A model generated the notes under the pieces. The model searched no databases and had not been told where the DNA came from. It was given only the letters and a program-made list of their open reading frames with translations. Source: Cupriavidus basilensis (lineage in GTDB: Bacteria; Pseudomonadota; Gammaproteobacteria; Burkholderiales; Burkholderiaceae). From it: a stretch of 48,855 bases of DNA. Below, one piece after another: positions 42,484 to 48,855 of the stretch. The stretch lies in contig NZ_JARJLM010000324.1 in the NCBI RefSeq assembly GCF_029335485.1, positions 1-48,855 on the forward strand, in the 5' to 3' direction. A program made the translations under genes and the position numbers. Within the stretch, counting starts at the first letter, position 1, and each line of letters begins with the position of its first letter.

Positions 42484-43836
42484 ATGAATCCCGATCACAC
42501 CCCCGCCAATACGCCGGAAACAGGCCAGCCGCCCCGCAGCATGCGGAAGATCGCCGCCGCCAGTGTCATCGGCACTACGGTCGAGTGGTATGACCTGTTT
42601 ATCTTCGCCACGGCTTCGGCCCTGGTGTTCAACAAGGTGTTCTTCCCGTCCTTCGATCCCCTGACCGGGACCCTGCTCGCCTTCGGCACCTTTGCCTCCG
42701 CCTATCTCGCCCGCATGGTCGGCGCCGCGCTGTTCGGCCACTTCGGCGACAAGGTCGGCCGCAAATCCATGCTGCTGGTGTCGCTCATCATGATGGGCTC
42801 GGCCACCTTCGCCATCGGCCTGCTGCCGAACTATGCGTCGATCGGCATCTGGGCTCCTATCCTGCTGCTGACCCTGCGCGTCATTCAGGGCCTCGCGCTT
42901 GGCGGGGAGTGGGGCGGCGCTGTGCTGATGGCGGTGGAACACGCGCCGGCCAACCGGCGCGGCCTCTATGGATCGTGGGTGCAGATCGGCGTTCCCGCCG
43001 GCACGTTGATCGCCAACCTGGCGTTCCTGTTCAGCAATGCGATGATGTCCAATGAAGCGCTGCTGTCCTGGGGCTGGCGCATCCCTTTCCTGGCCAGCGT
43101 CCTGCTGGTCGGCGTGGGCATGTACATCCGCCTGAATACGTCGGAAACGCCGTCGTTCAGCAAGGTCAAGGCCACCGCCGCGCAGGTGAAGATTCCCCTG
43201 GCGGAGGTGCTGACGAAATCGTGGAAGCAGGTGCTGCTGGGCGGCATCGCAACGATGTCCACCGGTACCGCCTTCAACCTGATCGTGGCGTTCGGCCTAA
43301 CCTACGGCACCCAGACGCTCGGCTTCTCGCGCAACCAGATGCTGACGATCGCGCTGATTTCCTGCGCGCTGTGCATCGTGCTGCTGCCGCTGTTCGGCCT
43401 GCTGTCGGACAAGGTTGGCCGCAAGCCCGTCATCGTCGGCGGCATCATCGCCGAGGCACTGCTCGCCTTCCCGCTGTTCTGGCTGCTGGACACCAGGATG
43501 TTTGCCTTCGCCCTGCTCGGCTACCTGCTGATGATGAGCGCTTTTGCCGCGAACTACGGCCCCATTGCCACCTTCCTGGCCGAGCTGTTCGGCACCAAGG
43601 TGCGCTACTCGGGCCTGTCGATCAGCTACATGCTCTCCGGGCTGCTGGGCAGCGCCGCCACGCCGATCATCACCACCGCGCTGCTGTCCGCCACCGGCCG
43701 CGGCTCCTCGGTGGCCTGGTACATGATCGGCTCGGCGCTGCTTTCCGCCATTGCCCTGCTGCTGCTGGCCGAAACGCTGCGCAAGGATGCCCGCTCGGCA
43801 AGCTCCGCGGGAGACGCCAGGACATCGCTGTCCTGA
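42484..43836 (+). CDS. MFS transporter, metabolite:H+ symporter (MHS) family
   Basis: A 450-residue permease with 12 predicted helices. It has the MHS start AASVIGTTVEWYDLFIFATA, the loop GHFGDKVGRKSML, the diagnostic RVIQGLALGGEWGGAVLMAV and, later, LSDKVGRKPVIVGG. Such symporters take up carboxylates, betaines or amino acid derivatives. It is the first gene of an operon with an RraA-like and a CitE-like gene and is preceded by three GntR boxes, so it likely imports the compound metabolised by the locus. The start ATG has GGAAAG 4 bases upstream. Confidence 0.94.
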   Translation: MNPDHTPANTPETGQPPRSMRKIAAASVIGTTVEWYDLFIFATASALVFNKVFFPSFDPLTGTLLAFGTFASAYLARMVGAALFGHFGDKVGRKSMLLVSLIMMGSATFAIGLLPNYASIGIWAPILLLTLRVIQGLALGGEWGGAVLMAVEHAPANRRGLYGSWVQIGVPAGTLIANLAFLFSNAMMSNEALLSWGWRIPFLASVLLVGVGMYIRLNTSETPSFSKVKATAAQVKIPLAEVLTKSWKQVLLGGIATMSTGTAFNLIVAFGLTYGTQTLGFSRNQMLTIALISCALCIVLLPLFGLLSDKVGRKPVIVGGIIAEALLAFPLFWLLDTRMFAFALLGYLLMMSAFAANYGPIATFLAELFGTKVRYSGLSISYMLSGLLGSAATPIITTALLSATGRGSSVAWYMIGSALLSAIALLLLAETLRKDARSASSAGDARTSLS

Positions 43837-43873
43837 GCCGCCGGGACGACTTCGCCATTACGCAAAACCGATC

Positions 43874-44500
43874 ATGCAAAACCATATCGACGCCGCCCTG
43901 CTGAGCCGGCTTGAACGCGTGAGTTTCCCCACGCTGGGGCACTTCCTCGAAAACGGCTTTGCCAGCCACGTGATTCGCGCGCTCGTTCCCAACGTGAAGG
44001 TCGTGGGCCGGGCCGTCACCTTGCGGCTGGCCACGCCCAACGCCATTGCCGTAAACCGGGTGCTGGCCCGCCTCGCGGCCGGCGACGTGCTGGTGATCGA
44101 TGCCTGCGGCGACCACGCCCATGCGCCCGTCGGCGCGGTCACCGCCACCGCGGCCTTGTGCGCGGGCGCCAGGGGGATCGTGGTCGACGGCGTGGTGACG
44201 GATATCCTGGAACTGCGCACCATGGGCATGCCCGTTTTCGCGCGGGGCACCAGCGTGCTCACCACCAAGCGGATCGACGAAGGCGGCAGCGCCATCGGCG
44301 AGCCGGTAGTCTGCGGTGGCGTCACTGTCAACGCGGGCGACATCGTGCTGGCGGACGATAACGGCGTGCTGTTCCTGGCGCCGGAGATCGCCGCCGGCAT
44401 CGTCGGCCAGGCGCTCGCATCCGATGAGGCCGAGCCGGCGATCCTGGCCCGGCTGCAAGCAGGCGAACCCGCCGCCACGGTGCTGTTCCAGGGCCATTGA
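43874..44500 (+). CDS. RraA/4-hydroxy-4-methyl-2-oxoglutarate aldolase-family protein with altered active site
   Basis: A 208-residue RraA-like protein. Family members include aldolases for 4-hydroxy-4-methyl-2-oxoglutarate/4-carboxy-4-hydroxy-2-oxoadipate, oxaloacetate decarboxylases and the RNase E inhibitor RraA. The core reads FLENGFASHVIRALVPNVKV, LAAGDVLVIDACGD, PVGAVTATAALCAGARGIVV and DGVVTDILELR. In the aldolases the last segment reads VRD, with an Arg needed for catalysis; here it is Thr109-Asp110. Downstream GMPVFARGTSVLTTKR is conserved. The start at 43874 is 37 bases after the transporter stop. Its role in the operon is unknown; decarboxylase or non-aldolase function is possible. 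Confidence 0.88.
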   Translation: MQNHIDAALLSRLERVSFPTLGHFLENGFASHVIRALVPNVKVVGRAVTLRLATPNAIAVNRVLARLAAGDVLVIDACGDHAHAPVGAVTATAALCAGARGIVVDGVVTDILELRTMGMPVFARGTSVLTTKRIDEGGSAIGEPVVCGGVTVNAGDIVLADDNGVLFLAPEIAAGIVGQALASDEAEPAILARLQAGEPAATVLFQGH

Positions 44501-44545
44501 GGCCCGCCGCTGCCTTGCGCCCCCTATGGAGAAAGAGAAAACGCC

Positions 44546-45466
44546 ATGAGCGCTCACCCCCGAACCATGACAAGACGTCCGGCGGAACTCAGGCGCAGCT
44601 GGCTGTTCGTGCCCGGGCTGGACCCGGTACGGCAGCAGGCCGCGCTGGAAAGCGGCCCCGATGTGCTGGTCGCCGACCTGGAAGAATTCACCTGCCCCGC
44701 GGACCGTCCGGCGGCACGCGCGCGGATAGTCGCGCTGATGGCGCAATGCTGGGCACGCGGCATCGTCGGCGCCGTGCGCATCAACAAGCTGGATGGCGAC
44801 GGGCTGGACGACCTGCGCGGTGTGCTGCCGGGCGGCCCCGCGGCCGTCTTCCTGCCGCATACCGAGACGGCTGCACAGATCCAGGTGCTGGACCAGGAAA
44901 TCACCGCGCTGGAACGCGAACTCGGCCTGCCCCACGGGCAGACGGAGATCGTGCCCACGCTGGAGTCCGCGCGCGGCGTGGTCGCCGCCGTGTCCATCCT
45001 GTCAGCCAGCACGCGCGTCAGCGCCTGCCTGCTGGCCGCCGAGGACCTGAGCGCCGACCTCGATGCCGTGCGCGGGCCGGACGGCATCGAGCTGCAGCAC
45101 CTGCGCGCGCGCTTCCTGGTCGATTGCGTGGCGGTGGGCTGCGTGCCGATCGACTGCCCCTGCAACTACCAGGATCCGGCGGTGCTGGCCGCGGATCTCG
45201 CCTGGGCGCGCCGGATCGGGCTGAAGGCGAAATGCACGGTATTCCCGCCGCAGGTGGTTGACATCCACGCCGCGCTGACCCCTTCCGCACAGCAAGTGGT
45301 GCGGGCGCAAGACATCGTCCGCGGCTACGAAGCCGCTCGCGACGGGAAACCCACGGCTGGCCCGCGCATCGATCCGCCGGACTACAACACCGCGCGCCGC
45401 CTGCTGTCGCGCCATGCGAAGTTCGCGCAGTGGGCGCTGGGCGGCAGCGGCAAGGCACACGGCTAA
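44546..45466 (+). CDS. HpcH/HpaI aldolase/citrate lyase beta (CitE-like) family protein
   Basis: A 306-residue CitE-like TIM barrel, the group that includes malyl-CoA, citramalyl-CoA and beta-methylmalyl-CoA lyases. It has RRSWLFVPGLDP, the Arg in VRINKLDGDGLDDL, the metal-binding Glu in IVPTLESARGV and Asp in LLAAEDLSADLDA. The segment that is usually GK-IHP reads KCTVFPPQV, so a His common in the family is replaced by Phe. GGAGAAAG about 15 bases before the ATG is the ribosome site; a second ATG at codon 8 is possible. It is last in the transporter operon and overlaps the convergent small gene by two bases. Confidence 0.9.
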   Translation: MSAHPRTMTRRPAELRRSWLFVPGLDPVRQQAALESGPDVLVADLEEFTCPADRPAARARIVALMAQCWARGIVGAVRINKLDGDGLDDLRGVLPGGPAAVFLPHTETAAQIQVLDQEITALERELGLPHGQTEIVPTLESARGVVAAVSILSASTRVSACLLAAEDLSADLDAVRGPDGIELQHLRARFLVDCVAVGCVPIDCPCNYQDPAVLAADLAWARRIGLKAKCTVFPPQVVDIHAALTPSAQQVVRAQDIVRGYEAARDGKPTAGPRIDPPDYNTARRLLSRHAKFAQWALGGSGKAHG

Positions 45467-45648
45467 GGCCCCCTTGGGAACGGGTAGGCCAGCGCCAACC
45501 CGGTCTCCCGCCAGCTCCCGGACTTGAAAGCGGCCTCCGGCCGCCGTGGCTCGTACTCCAGTTGCGCACCACTGGCCACGGCCGCGGGCCGCGCCAATGC
45601 CAGCGCAAGCGCCGCCGCGAGAGGCGGTATCGACATCCGGAACGCCAT
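45463..45648 (-). CDS. Small exported protein, translationally coupled to LysR gene
   Basis: A 61-residue open frame. Its ATG shares a base with the LysR stop (TGATG). The N-terminus is a clean signal-like segment (SIPPLAAALALALARPAAVA, followed by SGAQ), and the rest is a 33-residue polar tail ending LALAYPFPRGP. Its stop overlaps the end of the convergent CitE-like gene. I recognise no family. The coupling and signal-like N-terminus support a real gene, but the frame is short and could be the remnant of a longer one. Confidence 0.5.
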   Translation of the reverse strand: MAFRMSIPPLAAALALALARPAAVASGAQLEYEPRRPEAAFKSGSWRETGLALAYPFPRGP

Positions 45649-46643
45649 CACCGCTTCGCCTCGCCGGGCTCGCTCTTGCCCTGGCGCCTGGCGCGGGCGT
45701 GCAGCCGGCGCAGGATGCCGTCGAAGCTTTCCAGTTGCCGGTTGATCTCCGCCTGGCCGTTCTCCACCAGGAATGCGCGAAACGCCAGTGCGACGCGCGG
45801 CAGGCGCACGGCGGGCAGGTTCAGCACATACCAGTCGCGCTCGATCGGATTGCTCTGCAACGGCAGCAAGCCGATCAGTCCCGCCTGGAACTCCAGCGTG
45901 CAGGCGTGCAGCGACAGGAACGCCACGCCAAGGCCGGCGGACACCATCCGCTTGATGGCGGCGTTGCTGGAGAGTTCGGAACCCAGCGGCAGCCGCAGTC
46001 CGGCCTCCTTGAACAGGCGCTCCACCGTATTGCGGGTGCCCGAGCCGCGCTCGCGCACCATCAGGTTCTCGTGCATCAGGTCTTGCAGCGTGACATGGCG
46101 GCGCGCCATCAGCGGGTGGTCCGGCGCCGCGATGAACGCCATCGGGTGCTTGGCGAACGGCGTCGCGTGGGTGCGGATATCCGAGGGCGGCCGGCCGATG
46201 ATGGCAAGGTCGATCTCGTGCATGGCAAGCATCCGCACGATCTCCTCGCGGTTGCCCACGTGGAGCTTGATCTTCACATCCGGCCGGTCCTCGGTAAAGG
46301 CCACCAGCATCGACGGCAGCAGATACTCCGCCGTGGTGATGGCGCCCACGCGCAGCGTGCCCGCCAGGCTGCCCTTGAGCGCCGTGACTTCCTCGGTGGC
46401 ATCGCGCCACAGGCGCAGGATCTGCCCGGCGTAGTCCGCCATCACCTCCCCGGCGGGCGTGAGCTGCAGCCCCCTGCCAGCGCGCTGCACCAGCGGGGTG
46501 CCGGTTGCCTCCTCCAGCAGCTTGAGCTGCAGCGACACCGTCGGCTGGGTGAGATGCAACTCCTCCGCGGCACGGGACACGCCGCCCAGGCGGGCGATCG
46601 CATCGATGGCGTTCAGCTGCCGGAAAGTGGTGGTGCGATTCAT
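45648..46643 (-). CDS. LysR-family transcriptional regulator (CbbR/CysB-like branch)
   Basis: A 331-residue LysR regulator. The HTH lies at about 3-62 (TFRQLNAIDAIARLGGVSRA, LTQPTVSLQLKLLEEATG, LVQRAGRGLQLTPAGEVMAD). The effector domain has LRVGAITTAEYLLPSMLVAF and the family-typical SSNAAIKRMVSAGLGVAFLS. It resembles CbbR-type regulators by eye, but no Calvin-cycle gene is present. The ATG at 46643 was chosen; a TTG 14 codons upstream would lie within the palindrome cluster at 46649-46675. Downstream it is coupled to a tiny exported frame; divergent is a HAD-like gene. Confidence 0.92.
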   Translation of the reverse strand: MNRTTTFRQLNAIDAIARLGGVSRAAEELHLTQPTVSLQLKLLEEATGTPLVQRAGRGLQLTPAGEVMADYAGQILRLWRDATEEVTALKGSLAGTLRVGAITTAEYLLPSMLVAFTEDRPDVKIKLHVGNREEIVRMLAMHEIDLAIIGRPPSDIRTHATPFAKHPMAFIAAPDHPLMARRHVTLQDLMHENLMVRERGSGTRNTVERLFKEAGLRLPLGSELSSNAAIKRMVSAGLGVAFLSLHACTLEFQAGLIGLLPLQSNPIERDWYVLNLPAVRLPRVALAFRAFLVENGQAEINRQLESFDGILRRLHARARRQGKSEPGEAKR

Positions 46644-46648
46644 AGTAG

Positions 46649-46675
46649 AAAACCTATCGGTCGGTTTTATAAACC
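46649..46675. promoter_or_regulatory. Overlapping dyads at the LysR start
   Basis: AAAACC (46649) and GGTTTT (46663) form an inverted repeat with an 8-base spacer, and GGTTTTATAAACC (46663-46675) is a second, overlapping 5-base-arm palindrome. They lie 6 to 32 bases before the LysR ATG in AT-rich DNA, a typical place for autoregulatory LysR binding. Confidence 0.6.
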
Positions 46676-46768
46676 AATTTTTCAATATGAGGGGGCTACC
46701 TTATAGTGACCTCACCCGAAACGCAATGCTGTGAGCGTATCGCAACGCAGTGCACATGGAGATGGAGA

Positions 46769-47530
46769 ATGTCGCTTGAATTGCTGGTGCTAACCGTAGA
46801 CGAAGTGCTTGTCAGGACCGACGAGCTGCACAGGGCCGCCATCAACGTGGCGCTGCGGGAATGCTACGACGATGCGGGTTGGACCAGCGAAGCCCATGCG
46901 ATGTGGAAACGGGCCGGCGACTCCCGCCAGATGCTGCGGGCGTGGCTGCACGCACGGCACGGGCGCGTCCCGCCGGCACAGGATGACGCCTTGTACCGTG
47001 CTTACCAGAAAGCCTTTGTCGAGCGTTGCGCCCGGCAGGCTATCGGCATCCGTTGGCAGGCCTTGCGACTCATGGACAGTGCCGAGCAGGGCGGCGCGCG
47101 GCTCGCACTGGTCGCCCCGATGTCATCGCGCATGCTCTGCGCATTGCTCGATGGCGCGCTCGGGGCGGACTGGGTGGATCGCTTCTCCGTGGTAGCCACC
47201 GCCGACGCCTTGTCGGCCCAGGAGACCGAGGCTGATCTCTACCGGCTCGTCCTGCGTACCGCCGACGTGCCGGCGCACCGCGCCTTGCTGGCCGCCGCGA
47301 CGGAATACGGCCTGCGCGCCGCGCAGGGCATCGGCATGCATGCGGTGAACGTGTTGCCGGAGGGCAGCGAGGCGCCACGCCTGGCCGCTGGCCTGGCGAC
47401 GCTTTCCAGCGCGCCGCAGGCGATCTGGCCCGAGTTCCACGCCCTCGAGTCATTGGTGCCCACGCAGCCTCCTCGCGCGACCGACGCCTCCGATGGAAGC
47501 CGCGCCACGGCCGAGCCGCTGGCGAATTGA
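46769..47530 (+). CDS. HAD-superfamily-like protein lacking catalytic residues
   Basis: A 253-residue protein with the outline of a beta-phosphoglucomutase/CbbY-type HAD phosphatase. The start LELLVLTVDEVLVRTDELH matches FDxDGxLVDxxxLH, but the nucleophilic Asp is Thr9 while Asp11 is kept. The motif-2 region reads LALVAPMSS. Where the motif-3 Lys is expected it has SAQETEADLYRLVL, and where motif 4 has EDS it has LAAATEYGLRAAQGIGMHAV. So three of the four catalytic positions are lost while the fold appears intact. The ATG has GGAGATGGAGA upstream. It is divergent from the LysR gene and 52 bases before the NADH dehydrogenase gene. Confidence 0.85.
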   Translation: MSLELLVLTVDEVLVRTDELHRAAINVALRECYDDAGWTSEAHAMWKRAGDSRQMLRAWLHARHGRVPPAQDDALYRAYQKAFVERCARQAIGIRWQALRLMDSAEQGGARLALVAPMSSRMLCALLDGALGADWVDRFSVVATADALSAQETEADLYRLVLRTADVPAHRALLAAATEYGLRAAQGIGMHAVNVLPEGSEAPRLAAGLATLSSAPQAIWPEFHALESLVPTQPPRATDASDGSRATAEPLAN

Positions 47531-47582
47531 TTCGCCCGCCACCACGGCAAGCACGAACCGGATACCCATTGCGGAGATGCCC

Positions 47583-48855
47583 ATGAAAACCATCGTTATC
47601 GTCGGCGGCGGCGCCGCCGGGCTACAGGTCGCCACGCGCCTGGGCAAGCGGCTCGGCAAGCGCGGCCTCGCTGAAATCGTCCTGGTCGACCGCAGCCCGA
47701 CCCACCTGTGGAAGCCCCTGCTGCATGAAGTGGCCGCGGGCAGGCTCGAGCCCGTCGTCCACCACACCTCGTTCGCCCTGCAGGCAGAGCGCCATCACTT
47801 CCGCTTCGTGCAAGGCGAACTGCATGCAGTGGATCGCGCCAGCCGGACCATCGCCGTGGCGACCGCCGGCGCGGGATACGGCCAGGGCGAACAGGTCCGG
47901 TCCATTGCCTACGACAAGCTGGTGCTCGCCGTTGGCGGCGTCACGCAATACTTCGGCGTGCCCGGCGCGCGCGAGCACGCCCTGACGCTGGACAGCGTCA
48001 GCAGCGCGGAAGAAGTGCGGGACCGGGTGCACGCGGTCCTGCGCCGCAAGACCGCGCTGCCAGGCGCCCCGGCACGGGCCGCCGCAGGGAAAGTCCGCGT
48101 CGCCATCGTCGGCGCGGGCGCGACCGGCGTACAGCTTGCGGCCCAGTTGCGCCGAACCTCGCACGTATTGAACCGCTACGGCATCCACGGGCTCGACCCC
48201 GTGACGGACGTGGACATTTGCCTGATCGAAGCCTCGCCCGCCGTGCTCCCCGGCATGGGCAACCGGATCGCAGCACGCGTGAGCGAGCAGCTCGCGCGGT
48301 TGAACATCCGCGTCCAGTGCAGCGCGCGGGTGACATCGGTCAGCGCAAGCGGCCTGGCGTTTGCCGGCCAACCGCCCATGCAGGCCGATGTGGTTGTGTG
48401 GGCGGCCGGCATTGCGGCGCCGGACATGCTGAGCACCTTCCAGCTTCCGGTGAACGCCAAAGGACAGATCCGCGTGCTGCCCACGCTGCAGAGTGTCGGC
48501 GACGAGCATATCTACGCCATCGGCGACTGCGCCAGCTGCCGGCCGCATGACCTCGACGCCGAACTCCCGACCCGTGCGCAGGTTGCCTGCCAGCAGGCGC
48601 TGTACCTGGCCGAAGCCCTGCCGCAGCAACTCGCGGGCCAGCAGCCGGAGGGCTTCAGGTATCGCGACTATGGTTCGCTGGTGTCCCTGGCGGGAAGCAG
48701 CGCCATCGCCAAACTGGCCGCGCCCGGCAAAGCGGAGGGCTGGCATATCGAAGGGACGCTTGCCGCCCTGCTCCATCATGCGGTCTATCGCCGGCACGTG
48801 CTCGCCATCCACGGCTGGGGACGGGCGATGGGGATGACGCTGGCGCAGGGGCTGG
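47583..48855 (+). CDS. Type II NADH:quinone oxidoreductase (NDH-2), truncated by window edge
   Basis: The first 424 codons of an FAD-dependent pyridine nucleotide-disulphide oxidoreductase; the frame is open at the right edge. The FAD-binding start is TIVIVGGGAAGLQVATRLG with the LVDRSPTHLWKPLLHEVAAG segment typical of NDH-2, a second nucleotide site AIVGAGATGVQLAAQL for NADH and the FAD contact HIYAIGDCASC. The enzyme transfers electrons from NADH to quinone without proton pumping at the inner face of the membrane. The ATG is 52 bases after the HAD-like gene and has GGAGATGCCC upstream. It supplies quinol of the type the cyo oxidase consumes. Confidence 0.93.
   Translation, partial: MKTIVIVGGGAAGLQVATRLGKRLGKRGLAEIVLVDRSPTHLWKPLLHEVAAGRLEPVVHHTSFALQAERHHFRFVQGELHAVDRASRTIAVATAGAGYGQGEQVRSIAYDKLVLAVGGVTQYFGVPGAREHALTLDSVSSAEEVRDRVHAVLRRKTALPGAPARAAAGKVRVAIVGAGATGVQLAAQLRRTSHVLNRYGIHGLDPVTDVDICLIEASPAVLPGMGNRIAARVSEQLARLNIRVQCSARVTSVSASGLAFAGQPPMQADVVVWAAGIAAPDMLSTFQLPVNAKGQIRVLPTLQSVGDEHIYAIGDCASCRPHDLDAELPTRAQVACQQALYLAEALPQQLAGQQPEGFRYRDYGSLVSLAGSSAIAKLAAPGKAEGWHIEGTLAALLHHAVYRRHVLAIHGWGRAMGMTLAQGL

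Noticed and set aside
45463-46410. Long minus-strand frame through the LysR gene
   Set aside because: Only its last 61 codons look real; the rest is the LysR gene read in another frame.

Overview
The window is about 49 kb of GC-rich DNA with tightly packed, often overlapping genes, Bug-type periplasmic receptors and several LysR, GntR and MarR regulators. It holds a bo3-type quinol oxidase operon, a Ku/LigD pair and an arginine succinyltransferase cluster. This combination suggests a free-living, metabolically versatile betaproteobacterium of the Burkholderiaceae, most like Cupriavidus or Ralstonia. That is an inference from gene content; there is no rRNA or other marker here. I see no tRNA, rRNA, insertion sequence, prophage or CRISPR array. 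The region reads as ordinary chromosomal accessory metabolism.

Layout. (1) 7-2139: an ACS-type transporter and divergent ureidoglycolate lyase (allA) share an intergenic region with two copies of the same FadR-type palindrome. (2) 2319-14884: ku and a coupled HTH-TPR gene, a convergent MHS-type transporter, cyoABCD plus a SURF1-family gene, then ligD, a PHB-depolymerase-type esterase and a ribbon-helix-helix regulator on the minus strand. The two NHEJ genes flank the oxidase operon. (3) 14971-27124: an arginine island. The minus arm is a polar amino acid ABC transporter interleaved with a D-amino-acid dehydrogenase, followed by a DauR-like regulator and a RidA deaminase. The plus arm is an ArgR-type AraC regulator, aruF, aruG, astB and a fold-III PLP racemase. 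(4) 27306-34584: a Bug receptor, CoA-transferase and HMG-CoA-lyase-like operon with a divergent LysR gene, an amidase, a MarR regulator with a clear palindromic operator, and a small exported HELIH protein.

(5) 34708-45466: a two-armed catabolic locus around a FadR-family GntR regulator. The minus arm is aminotransferase, TPP-dependent decarboxylase/synthase, M20 carbamoylase and aldehyde dehydrogenase, closed by a strong terminator. The plus arm is gntR, an MHS transporter, an RraA-like protein and a CitE-like lyase. Seven copies of a TGGCCKGACCA-like motif lie in the two intergenic regions and tie the arms into one regulon. (6) 45463-48855: a LysR regulator with a tiny overlapping exported ORF, a divergent HAD-like protein that has lost its catalytic residues, and a type II NADH dehydrogenase that runs off the right edge.

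How the genes may work together. The arginine island appears to import arginine/ornithine, send the L-form into the first two AST steps, and oxidise the D-form with DadA and RidA; the racemase could link the two. The GntR locus has the enzyme classes for N-carbamoyl amino acid to amino acid, 2-oxo acid, aldehyde and acid. It is the best candidate for an undescribed pathway in this window.
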